11,639 bases of DNA from an uncultured Eubacteriales bacterium. GTDB lineage: Bacteria > Bacillota > Clostridia > Oscillospirales > Oscillospiraceae. The stretch's first letter is position 1. Every line of letters begins with the position of its first letter. Below the pieces are notes generated by a model. The model was not told the DNA's origin and did no database searches. It was given only the letters and a program-made list of their open reading frames with translations. This document shows positions 6,140 to 11,639 of this stretch, piece after piece. Location: contig CABRZO010000063.1 of assembly GCA_902475455.1 (NCBI GenBank), forward strand, positions 1 through 11,639, given 5' to 3'. Made by a program: the position numbers and the translations under genes.

Positions 6140-7618
6140 TCAGGGGTGGGTCAGGGTCTGCCCCACCGCCTGCTTCCAACCCGCATAGAGCCGGTCCCGG
6201 CGCTGGGTGGGCATCTCCGGCCGGTACTCCCGGCGGCGGTGCCCCTCAAACACCCGGTCTTTGTGGTACAGCCCCACGGCGATGCCGGCAGCGTAGGCGG
6301 CGCCCATGCCGCTGAGCTCCTGGATCTCCGGGATCTGTACCACCACCCGGGCCATGTCGCTCTGGAACTGCATCAGGTACCGGCTGGCGGTGGGACCTCC
6401 GTCCACCCGGAGGGTTTCCAGGGCCATCCCCGACTCGCTACCCATCAGCTCGGTGAGGTCGGTGATCTGGTAGGCGATGCACTCCAGGCAGGCCTTGGCG
6501 ATCTCGTTGCGGCCGGTGGTCCGGGTGAGCCCCGTGAGCATTCCCTTGGCCCGGCTGTCCCAGTAGGGGGCGCCCAGGCCGGAGAAGGCCGGGACAAAAT
6601 AGGCGGTGTCCTTGGGATTGGCGGCATAGGCCATATCCGTGGCCTGCTGGTCGGTCTCGATGAGGCCCACATCCTGTTTGAGCCAAGTCATCACCGCCCC
6701 GGTGTAGTTGAGGTTTCCCTCAAAGACGTACTCCACCTTCCCTTCCATCCCCCAGGCCAGGCTGGTCACCAGGCCATGTTCACTGGTGCGGGGAGTGGTG
6801 CCGATGTTCATCATCACCGAGGAGCCGGTGCCGTAGGTGGCCTTCACCTGGCCGGGCTTCCGGCAGTCCTGGCCGAAGAGGGCCCCGTGGCTGTCCCCCA
6901 GCACCCCGTGGATGGGGATGGGCTGCTCCAGATAGCCCCCCAGGTCCGTCATGCCGAAGCAGGAATCCGACATGCACACCTCCGGCAGGGCCTCCGCCGG
7001 CACCCCGAAGGCGTCGCAGAGTTCTTCATCCCAGCACAGCCGGTGGATGTCGAAGAGCTGGGTTCGGCTGGCGTTGGAGTAGTCGGTCTTGTGGGCGTGA
7101 TCTTGGCTCAGGAAGGACACCAGCCAGCTGTCCACGGTGCCCAGGGCCAGCTTCCCAGCCTTGGCCAGGTCCTTGGCCTCCGGCACGTTTTCCAGAATCC
7201 AGCCCATCTTGGCGGCGGGAAAATAGGGGGACAGGGGAATACCGGTGCGCTGCCGCACCCGCTCCGCCCAGTCCTGCCGCGCCTCGCAGAAGCCGGTGGC
7301 CCGGGCGCACTGCCAGACGATGGCGGGGCAGATGCTCTCCCCGGTTTCCCGGTTCCAGGCCACGGTGGTCTCCCGCTGGTTGGAGAGGCCCAGGGCGGCG
7401 ATGTCGCCCTTGTGGATGCCCGCCTTTTCCACCACGTCCCGGCACACCCCCAGGGTGTTGGAGCGGATCTCCATGGGGTCGTGGCTCACCCAGCCCTCGG
7501 GGCTGATGATCTGCCGGTGGGGCCGGTCCGCCCGGGCCACCAGGGCGCCGGTCTCGTCGAAGAGCAGCCCCTTGGTCCCCTGGGTGGACTGGTCCACCGC
7601 CAGGATGTAACGGCTCAT
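6140..7618 (-). CDS. FGGY-family carbohydrate kinase, glycerol-kinase-like (candidate apulose or ketopentose kinase)
   Basis: Expected to phosphorylate the ketose made by the operon's isomerase. It has 492 aa, normal for the family. The N-terminal ATPase-fold signature is AVDQSTQGTKGLLFD (7-21); TYGTG (261-265) and the DGGPTASRYLMQFQSD region lie in the nucleotide domain. Compared with E. coli glycerol kinase, the substrate residues Arg83, Glu84, Trp103, Tyr135 and Asp245 have clear counterparts (Arg82, Glu83, Trp102, Tyr132, Asp242). Two differ: GDQQAA is GDSHGA here, and Phe270 appears as Asn304 in EGNLN. That argues for a larger or more polar substrate than glycerol. The start overlaps the stop of the preceding transketolase gene (ATGA), implying coupled translation. 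Xylulokinase, ribulokinase-like or apulose kinase roles all fit the family; context favours a ketose feeding the transketolase. Confidence 0.88.
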   Translation of the reverse strand: MSRYILAVDQSTQGTKGLLFDETGALVARADRPHRQIISPEGWVSHDPMEIRSNTLGVCRDVVEKAGIHKGDIAALGLSNQRETTVAWNRETGESICPAIVWQCARATGFCEARQDWAERVRQRTGIPLSPYFPAAKMGWILENVPEAKDLAKAGKLALGTVDSWLVSFLSQDHAHKTDYSNASRTQLFDIHRLCWDEELCDAFGVPAEALPEVCMSDSCFGMTDLGGYLEQPIPIHGVLGDSHGALFGQDCRKPGQVKATYGTGSSVMMNIGTTPRTSEHGLVTSLAWGMEGKVEYVFEGNLNYTGAVMTWLKQDVGLIETDQQATDMAYAANPKDTAYFVPAFSGLGAPYWDSRAKGMLTGLTRTTGRNEIAKACLECIAYQITDLTELMGSESGMALETLRVDGGPTASRYLMQFQSDMARVVVQIPEIQELSGMGAAYAAGIAVGLYHKDRVFEGHRRREYRPEMPTQRRDRLYAGWKQAVGQTLTHP

Positions 7619-8541
7619 GCCAGCAGCTCCCGGGCGGCTTTGACGATGCCCTCATCGTCCAAGCCGTAGTAGTGGAACACTTCCTTGGAGGTGCCGGTAA
7701 TCACCGGGCTGTCCGGCAGGGTCAGGCACTTCATCCTGCAGGGGGCCTCCTGGGCCACCAGCTGGGCCACCATGGAGCCCAGGCCGCCGATGGCCACATG
7801 CTCCTCCACGGTGAGGATATGGCCGGTGGCAGCCGCCTTTAGCACCGCCTCCCGGTCCAGGGGTTTGACGCAGTACATGTCCACCACCATGGCCTGGATG
7901 CCCTCTTTCGCCAGGGCCTCGGCGGCCCGCTTGGCGTAGAGCACCATCTCGCCGCAGGCGATGATGGCCAGGTCGCCGCCCTCCCGGACCAGGGTGGCCT
8001 TATCCATCTCAAAGGGCACCTTGCCCTCCTCATACACGTCCTCCACCGCGTTGCGGCCCACCCGGACATAGGCCGGGTCGGTGTCCTCCATCAGGGCCCG
8101 GGTCAGCAGCTCGGTCTGGAGCCGGTCCGAGGGGAGATACACCCGCATGCCGGGGATGGAGGCCATGTCGGCGATATCGGTGCTGGAGTGATGGGTCATA
8201 CCCAGGGCGCCGTAGCTGACGCCGCCGGAGATGCCCAGCAGCAGCACGTTGTTGTGGGAATAGGCGCAGTCCACCTTCACCTGCTCCATGGAGCGGGTAG
8301 ACAGGAAGGAGGCCGGGGACACCGCCACCGGCTTCCGGCCGGTGCTGGCCATGCCGGCGGCCATGGACACCAGGGACTGCTCCGCGATGCCCACCTCCAC
8401 GAACTGGTCCGGGAACCGGTTGGCGAACTCCGTCATGGAGCCGGAGCCCCGGGAGTCGGAGCACAGCACGGTGACCATGGGGTCCTGCTGGGCCAGCTCC
8501 ATGAGCACATTGCAGATGACCTGCTTATTTGCCATTGCCAT
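7615..8541 (-). CDS. Transketolase C-terminal subunit (pyrimidine-binding half of a split transketolase)
   Basis: Pairs with the subunit encoded just upstream to make a thiamine-diphosphate transketolase that transfers a two-carbon ketol unit. It has 308 aa, typical of the split C-terminal half. The catalytic glutamate that activates the cofactor is in VEVGIAEQSLVSMAAGMA (Glu54). Other family blocks are FLSTRSMEQVKVD (79-91) and GVSYGALGMTHHSSTDIA (107-124, with His117/His118), followed by a C-terminal domain (DMYCVKPLDREAV, then EEHVAIGGLGSMVA). The start shares one base with the stop of the N-terminal subunit (TGATG) and its stop overlaps the kinase start. A second ATG two codons later (8535) is possible. 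In the apiose route this would be AptB; the assignment by context is tentative. Confidence 0.93.
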   Translation of the reverse strand: MAMANKQVICNVLMELAQQDPMVTVLCSDSRGSGSMTEFANRFPDQFVEVGIAEQSLVSMAAGMASTGRKPVAVSPASFLSTRSMEQVKVDCAYSHNNVLLLGISGGVSYGALGMTHHSSTDIADMASIPGMRVYLPSDRLQTELLTRALMEDTDPAYVRVGRNAVEDVYEEGKVPFEMDKATLVREGGDLAIIACGEMVLYAKRAAEALAKEGIQAMVVDMYCVKPLDREAVLKAAATGHILTVEEHVAIGGLGSMVAQLVAQEAPCRMKCLTLPDSPVITGTSKEVFHYYGLDDEGIVKAARELLA

Positions 8542-9371
8542 CAGATGCTCGCCTTCCTTTCCTCCAGTTCAGCCAGGGCCTGGCTGTACTGCTCGTCGTC
8601 CATTACCTTATGGTGCCAGGGGGCGCTGTTCTCCATGAAGGAGACTCCGCAGCCCTTGGTGGTATTGAGAATAATCACAGTGGGTTTGCCCTTCACTTCC
8701 TTGGCGGCGGTGAGGGCGGCGTCCACGGCGGTCATGTCGTTGCCGGGGATGCTGATGACGTTCCAGCCGAAGGCGGCCCAGCGGGTCTCCTGGCTGTCCT
8801 GGGCCATGACCTCCTCGGTGGTGCCGGAGATCTGGAGCCGGTTCCGGTCCACCAGAGCGGTGAGATTGTCCAGCTTAAAGTGGCCGCCGGCCATGGCGCC
8901 CTCCCAGACGCTGCCCTCCGCCAGCTCACCGTCACCGATGACGGTATACACCCGGTAGTCGGCTCCGGCCATTTTGCCCGCCTTGGCCATGCCCACCGCC
9001 ACGGAAAGGCCGTGGCCCAGGGAGCCGGAGTTGACCTCGATGCCGGGGATCTTGTTGTTGGGGTGGCCGATGAACCGGGAGCCGAAGGCGCTGTAAGTGG
9101 TCATCAGCTCCTCCCGGTCAAAGTAGCCCTTGTCCGCCAGAATGCAGTAGAGGGTCTCCACCGAGTGGCCCTTGGAGAGCACAAAGCGGTCCCGGTTGGG
9201 GTCCTTCTGGTTCTCCGGGGAACAGTTCATATGTTTGTAGTAGAGGGCCACCAGGGCCTCCATTTCGCTCATATCGCCGCCGATATGTCCGCAGCCCGCG
9301 GCATGGATCAGTTTCACCACGTCGGTCCGAATGTCACAGGCCTTGCGTTCCAGTGCCTTTACATCCATCAT
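8541..9371 (-). CDS. Transketolase N-terminal subunit (pyrophosphate-binding half of a split transketolase)
   Basis: Binds the diphosphate end of thiamine diphosphate through Mg2+ and forms the active site together with the C-terminal subunit. Visible motifs, numbered from the chosen ATG: His29 in GHIGGDMS, SKGH (66-69), GSLGHG (116-121), and the cofactor motif GDGELAEG (146-153) ending in LDN (167-169) and Asn177. Length is 276 aa, normal for the half enzyme. Start choice: an in-frame GTG at 9383 overlaps the isomerase stop (GTGA) but lies only one base from the GAGGAG site (9385-9390). ATG at 9371, 13 bases from that site, gives MMDVKALERKA, which fits the family better, so I use it. In the apiose route this would be AptA; tentative. 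Confidence 0.92.
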   Translation of the reverse strand: MMDVKALERKACDIRTDVVKLIHAAGCGHIGGDMSEMEALVALYYKHMNCSPENQKDPNRDRFVLSKGHSVETLYCILADKGYFDREELMTTYSAFGSRFIGHPNNKIPGIEVNSGSLGHGLSVAVGMAKAGKMAGADYRVYTVIGDGELAEGSVWEGAMAGGHFKLDNLTALVDRNRLQISGTTEEVMAQDSQETRWAAFGWNVISIPGNDMTAVDAALTAAKEVKGKPTVIILNTTKGCGVSFMENSAPWHHKVMDDEQYSQALAELEERKASI

Positions 9372-9379
9372 GGTCCGAT

Positions 9380-10780
9380 TCACTCTCCTCTTAGATACGC
9401 CTTGACCTCTTCTTCAATGGGGTCGTAAAGATCGGGTTTCACACCCAGGTACTTGCAGGCCTCGTAGAGTACCGGCACCACATCCTTGTGGATGCCCACA
9501 CAGTGGTGGATGTAGGGGCCTTCCACAATCTTGGCCTCCAGCCGCTTAATGTTGTCCACCTCTACCCAGAGGTAGGTGCCCATGCCCTTGGGGCCGTCCA
9601 CGCCCTTGGCGTTGCCCAGCAGCAGGGAGTACTCGCCGTTGTCCCCGTCGAACCGGGCCAGGGTCACCTGGCCGTGCTTGGCTTCGGCGGTGATGGCGCC
9701 GGGATAGTCAAAGGCCAGAGGATAGGTGATGCAGGGCTTGCAGCCCGCCACCGACAGAGGCCAGGGGCCGCAGTGCTGCAGTAGCTCGCCGTTTTCGATG
9801 TCCGGGTGCCGGATGGTCCAGTCGGCAAAGAAGCTGCGGGTGTCATCGTTGGCGGCGGCCTCCACCATCAGGGCGGTGATGGCCCCGTGGATGTCGGTCT
9901 CGCAGACCACCGGGATACCCTTGTCGTTGAGCAGGGCGTTGGCGGCGCAGGGCATGATGCCCAGCTCATCCTGCAAGGCGTTCCAGCACTGGATGGCCCC
10001 GGCGTTGCAGTGGTACTTCTTCATGAGCCGCTCCATGGCCACCGCCAGGCCTGCCACATTGGTGAGCTGCTGGTCGCTTACGTTGATCTCCATGTTGGCC
10101 CGGCAATAAGCCATGGTCTTCTGGACCTCTTCCTCGTCGGCGATGGCCCGCTTCACCTCCGCCGTCAGCTCCGGCAGGGGCACCGGGGCCAGCTGGACGT
10201 TGAACTTCTCCAGCAGCTCCCCCTCGTTGCACATGGTGGACCAGAAATCGAAAGGCCGGGGGCCGATCTGCAGGATCCGGATGTTCCGGAAGGTGCGCAC
10301 CACATTGCACACCGCCAGGAAGTCCCGGATCCCCCGCTCAAACACCGGGTCGTTGAGCCGGCAGTTGGTCATGTAAGTAAAGGGGACCCCGAAGCGCCGC
10401 AGCACCTTGCCGGTGGCAAAGAGGCCGCACTGGGTGTCCCGGAGCCGGGAGCCGTCCGGGGCGGGCCGCTCGTCCAGGGGACCCCAGAGCAGTACCGGCA
10501 CATTCAAATCCTTGGCCAGCCGGGCACAGAGATACTCGGTGCCGAAGTTGCAGTGGGCCAGCAGCAGGCCGTCCACCCCTGCCGCCCGGAACTTCTCCAC
10601 AATTTTCAGCCGATCGTCCTCGTTATAGAGCAGGCCCTCCTCATTGATGTCGTCGATGTCTACAAAATCCACACCCAGCTCCCGGAGCCGGTCCGCAGTC
10701 AGTCCCCGGTACTTGATGGCGTCCGGAGCGCTGAAGATGCTGCGGCGGGTGGGAGCAAATCCCAATTTGATGCTTGCCAT
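9380..10780 (-). CDS. L-fucose/L-arabinose isomerase family protein (candidate aldose-ketose isomerase)
   Basis: Probably converts the imported aldose to a ketose using a bound divalent metal. It has 466 aa, in line with the short L-fucose-isomerase-like family. Architecture: N-terminal Rossmann-like region (MASIKLGFAPTRRSIFS; GVDGLLLAHCNFGTE at 68-82), middle region with QIGPRPFDFW (171-180), and a C-terminal region with the metal-site style block IPVVCETDIHGAIT (289-302). Glu294 and Asp296 or Asp320 are candidate ligands; HCGPWPL (336-342) and GPYIHHCVGIH (421-431) supply histidines. It is the first gene of the operon, 54 nt after the predicted transcription start, with GAGGAAAAGGG before ATG. 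The exact sugar is unknown. An alternative is a non-isomerase member of this superfamily, but the neighbouring kinase and transketolase argue for isomerase. Confidence 0.82.
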   Translation of the reverse strand: MASIKLGFAPTRRSIFSAPDAIKYRGLTADRLRELGVDFVDIDDINEEGLLYNEDDRLKIVEKFRAAGVDGLLLAHCNFGTEYLCARLAKDLNVPVLLWGPLDERPAPDGSRLRDTQCGLFATGKVLRRFGVPFTYMTNCRLNDPVFERGIRDFLAVCNVVRTFRNIRILQIGPRPFDFWSTMCNEGELLEKFNVQLAPVPLPELTAEVKRAIADEEEVQKTMAYCRANMEINVSDQQLTNVAGLAVAMERLMKKYHCNAGAIQCWNALQDELGIMPCAANALLNDKGIPVVCETDIHGAITALMVEAAANDDTRSFFADWTIRHPDIENGELLQHCGPWPLSVAGCKPCITYPLAFDYPGAITAEAKHGQVTLARFDGDNGEYSLLLGNAKGVDGPKGMGTYLWVEVDNIKRLEAKIVEGPYIHHCVGIHKDVVPVLYEACKYLGVKPDLYDPIEEEVKAYLRGE

Positions 10781-10808
10781 ACCCTTTTCCTCGCTTTCCT
10801 GTTTTGCG

Positions 10809-10823
10809 CCTGTAAAAAACAGG
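10809..10823 (-). repeat. Small inverted repeat in the operon leader
   Basis: CCTGT and ACAGG arms of 5 bp surround a 5-base A/T loop in the untranslated leader, about 30 nt before the isomerase start codon. It is too small to be a terminator and could be chance, a short RNA hairpin or a minor operator. Confidence 0.3.
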
Positions 10824-10840
10824 TTCTTTTCATTGACACC

Positions 10841-10869
10841 AGTATAAACATTTTAAAAAATTATTTCAA
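10841..10869 (-). promoter_or_regulatory. Sigma-A promoter of the nine-gene sugar operon
   Basis: On the minus strand, TTGAAA (10864-10869) and TATACT (10841-10846) are separated by exactly 17 bp of AT-rich sequence. Start of transcription is expected near 10834, giving a leader of about 54 nt before the isomerase gene. The region upstream is strongly AT-rich (T-runs and A-runs at 10870-10910), like an UP element, in sharp contrast with the GC-rich genes. Operator-like sites overlap the -10 and lie just upstream of the -35, fitting repression. Confidence 0.8.
10842..10855 (-). promoter_or_regulatory. Candidate LacI-family operator over the -10 element
   Basis: On the minus strand the site reads TAAAATGTTTATAC; the core AAATGTTT spans 10846-10853 and overlaps the -10 hexamer. 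Twelve of 15 bases match the site at 10878-10892 read on the other strand. It resembles the degenerate palindromes, centred on CG or TG, bound by LacI-family repressors. Binding is inferred. Confidence 0.4.
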
Positions 10870-10877
10870 TATTTTTT

Positions 10878-10891
10878 GTAAATGTTTTTAC
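10878..10891 (+). promoter_or_regulatory. Candidate LacI-family operator upstream of the -35 element
   Basis: GTAAATGTTTTTAC has 5-bp inverted arms (GTAAA/TTTAC) around a 4-base centre. It lies 8 bp upstream of the -35 of the operon promoter and differs from the site at 11077-11090 only by three transitions. Its centre is 34 bp from that of the -10 site. Confidence 0.42.
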
Positions 10892-10914
10892 TTTTTGTTT
10901 ATATACTCAGTTTT

Positions 10915-10926
10915 GATGAATTCATC
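10915..10926. promoter_or_regulatory. Perfect 12-bp palindrome upstream of the operon promoter
   Basis: GATGAATTCATC is a perfect palindrome about 85 bp upstream of the predicted transcription start. It could bind a dimeric regulator, but no matching second copy is seen in the window and a 12-bp palindrome can arise by chance. Confidence 0.25.
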
Positions 10927-11036
10927 TTGTGCAACATTCACAGGTTTTTTTCCGGTTTGTTGTGTTTATGTAATAGTTTTTCTGTTTGGATGAGGTATTC
11001 TTTGTACACAGTGGCAATTCCCAGGAAAAACGGCAC

Positions 11037-11067
11037 AAAAAAAGAGCCGGCCCTGCCGGGCCGGCTC
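11037..11067 (-). terminator. Intrinsic terminator of the LacI-family regulator gene
   Basis: A perfect 10-bp GC stem (GAGCCGGCCC, 11044-11053 with 11058-11067) with a 4-base loop is followed on the minus strand by seven Ts (11037-11043). It lies 55 bases after the regulator's stop codon. It separates the regulator from the sugar operon, so the operon relies on its own promoter. Confidence 0.92.
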
Positions 11068-11076
11068 GAAATTTAT

Positions 11077-11090
11077 ATAAACGTTTTTAT
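11077..11090. promoter_or_regulatory. Candidate LacI-family (or CcpA-like) operator beyond the regulator gene
   Basis: ATAAACGTTTTTAT contains the perfect 8-bp palindrome AAACGTTT (11079-11086) with the central CG typical of LacI-family operators. It lies between the regulator stop and its terminator, with its centre 199 bp (about 19 helical turns) from the site at 10878-10891, a spacing compatible with DNA looping. It also matches the CcpA cre consensus loosely with about two mismatches. Confidence 0.4.
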
Positions 11091-11121
11091 CCTACTGGTC
11101 AGATTGTTTTATCCGTTGTGC

Positions 11122-11637
11122 TCAACCTGTTCGCTGCCGAACGCTGTCCCGCTCCACGAAATCTGTACAGCTCTCAATCTTGAATTTACAGCTGGAGGGC
11201 TCCTCCATCATGGTCAGCAGCCGGCGCACCGCCTCCCACCCCATGGAACGCTTGTGCACCAGGATGGTGGTCAGGGCCGGGGAAGATACGGTACAATAGG
11301 GCAGATCGTCAAAGCCCACAATGGACACATCCTCCGGCACCCGGATGCCCTTTTCCTTCAAAGCCCGGATTACCCCGAAGGCCATTAGGTCGTTGTCGGC
11401 AAAGAAGGCGGTGGGCAGAGCTTGGCCCCGCTCCAGCCAGGCCAGCATATCCACATAGGAGGACTCGGTTTTGGTGCCCACGGTGATGGTCCAATCCGGA
11501 TTCAGGGGCAGGTCGTGCTCCAGCAGGGTCTGGCGGTAGCCCAGCTCCCGGGCGCAGAAGGCCTTGATCCGGAAGGAGCCCCGGATATAGCCGATGTCCC
11601 GGTGCCCCTTTTCAATCAGGTATTCCACCGCTCGGCG
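11122..11637 (-). CDS. LacI-family transcriptional regulator, C-terminal half (5' end outside window)
   Basis: Probable ligand-responsive repressor of the neighbouring sugar operon. The frame is open to the right edge, so the helix-turn-helix and the N-terminal part of the sensor domain are missing; about 171 aa are visible against a usual 330-350. Visible motifs of the periplasmic-binding-like sensor are VEYLIEKGHRDIGYIRGS, LPTAFFADNDLMAFGVIRAL, RVPEDVSIVGFDDLPYCTV and the dimer-side region ALTTILVHKRSMGWEAVRRL. It ends with TGA at 11122-11124, has its own terminator, and is encoded upstream of and in the same direction as the operon. Regulation of that operon is inferred from position and from the operator-like sites between them. 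Confidence 0.93.
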   Translation of the reverse strand, partial: RRAVEYLIEKGHRDIGYIRGSFRIKAFCARELGYRQTLLEHDLPLNPDWTITVGTKTESSYVDMLAWLERGQALPTAFFADNDLMAFGVIRALKEKGIRVPEDVSIVGFDDLPYCTVSSPALTTILVHKRSMGWEAVRRLLTMMEEPSSCKFKIESCTDFVERDSVRQRTG

Positions 11638-11639
11638 GG

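Noticed and set aside
6146..7669. Plus-strand frame of 507 codons
   Set aside because: Antisense shadow of the FGGY kinase, which has full-length motif support; His/Gly/Pro-rich translation.
10928..10942. TGTGCAACATTCACA resembling a CRP or Rex site
   Set aside because: The spacing between half-sites is one base off the CRP consensus and the core does not fit Rex; CRP control of this type is not expected in Clostridia-type genomes.
9806..10993. Plus-strand frame of 395 codons reaching into the AT-rich promoter region
   Set aside because: Antisense to the isomerase gene; no ribosome site or family motif, and the end of the frame is AT-rich promoter DNA.
10882..11388. Plus-strand frame of 168 codons starting MFLLFVYILSF
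   Set aside because: Its hydrophobic start is a translation of T-rich promoter DNA, then it crosses the regulator terminator and runs antisense to the LacI-family gene. No Shine-Dalgarno site precedes it.

Overview
The window comes from a GC-rich bacterium whose genes carry strong AAGGAGG-type Shine-Dalgarno sites. Protein flavour (Clostridia-type 6-phosphofructokinase, lipoprotein sugar-binding protein, LacI-family regulator) and very G/C-rich third codon positions suggest a gut Firmicute of the Oscillospiraceae type (Flavonifractor/Lawsonibacter-like). This placement is inferred and not proven.

Layout. Positions 2-535 (+) hold the C-terminal half of a 6-phosphofructokinase, which converges on a small two-helix membrane protein (626-883, -). 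The two share a bidirectional intrinsic terminator at 567-602. From 10780 down to 1166, all on the minus strand, lies one nine-gene sugar operon. In transcription order it encodes an L-fucose/L-arabinose-isomerase-family protein, transketolase N-terminal subunit, transketolase C-terminal subunit, FGGY kinase, RbsB-type binding lipoprotein, DUF2291 lipoprotein, RbsA-type double ATPase, RbsC-type permease and an RbsD-type pyranase. A good sigma-A promoter (TTGAAA, 17 bp, TATACT) stands at 10841-10869, and a stem-loop at 1081-1126 closes the operon. Upstream, at the right edge, is the C-terminal half of a LacI-family regulator in the same orientation, with its own strong terminator (11037-11067). 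Three sites built on AAAYGTTT lie around the operon promoter and are candidate operators.

How the genes fit together. The transporter brings in a pentose-like sugar, RbsD adjusts its ring form or anomer, the isomerase makes a ketose, the FGGY kinase phosphorylates it, and the dedicated two-subunit transketolase moves a two-carbon unit and feeds the products into glycolysis or the pentose phosphate pathway. This logic (isomerase, FGGY kinase, split transketolase, Rbs-type ABC importer) is that of the transketolase route for the branched plant-wall sugar D-apiose (apulose kinase AplK, apulose-4-phosphate transketolase AptA/AptB). D-apiose is therefore the leading candidate, but an RbsD pyranase is odd for a sugar that cannot form a pyranose, so another pentose remains possible.

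Non-coding structure of note: the 199-bp gap between the binding-protein gene and the DUF2291 gene can fold, on the transcribed strand, into two large adjoining stem-loops (one with 14-bp and nested 13-bp perfect stems, one with 17 of 18 positions paired). Neither has a U-tract. A third inverted repeat lies just upstream of the binding-protein gene.
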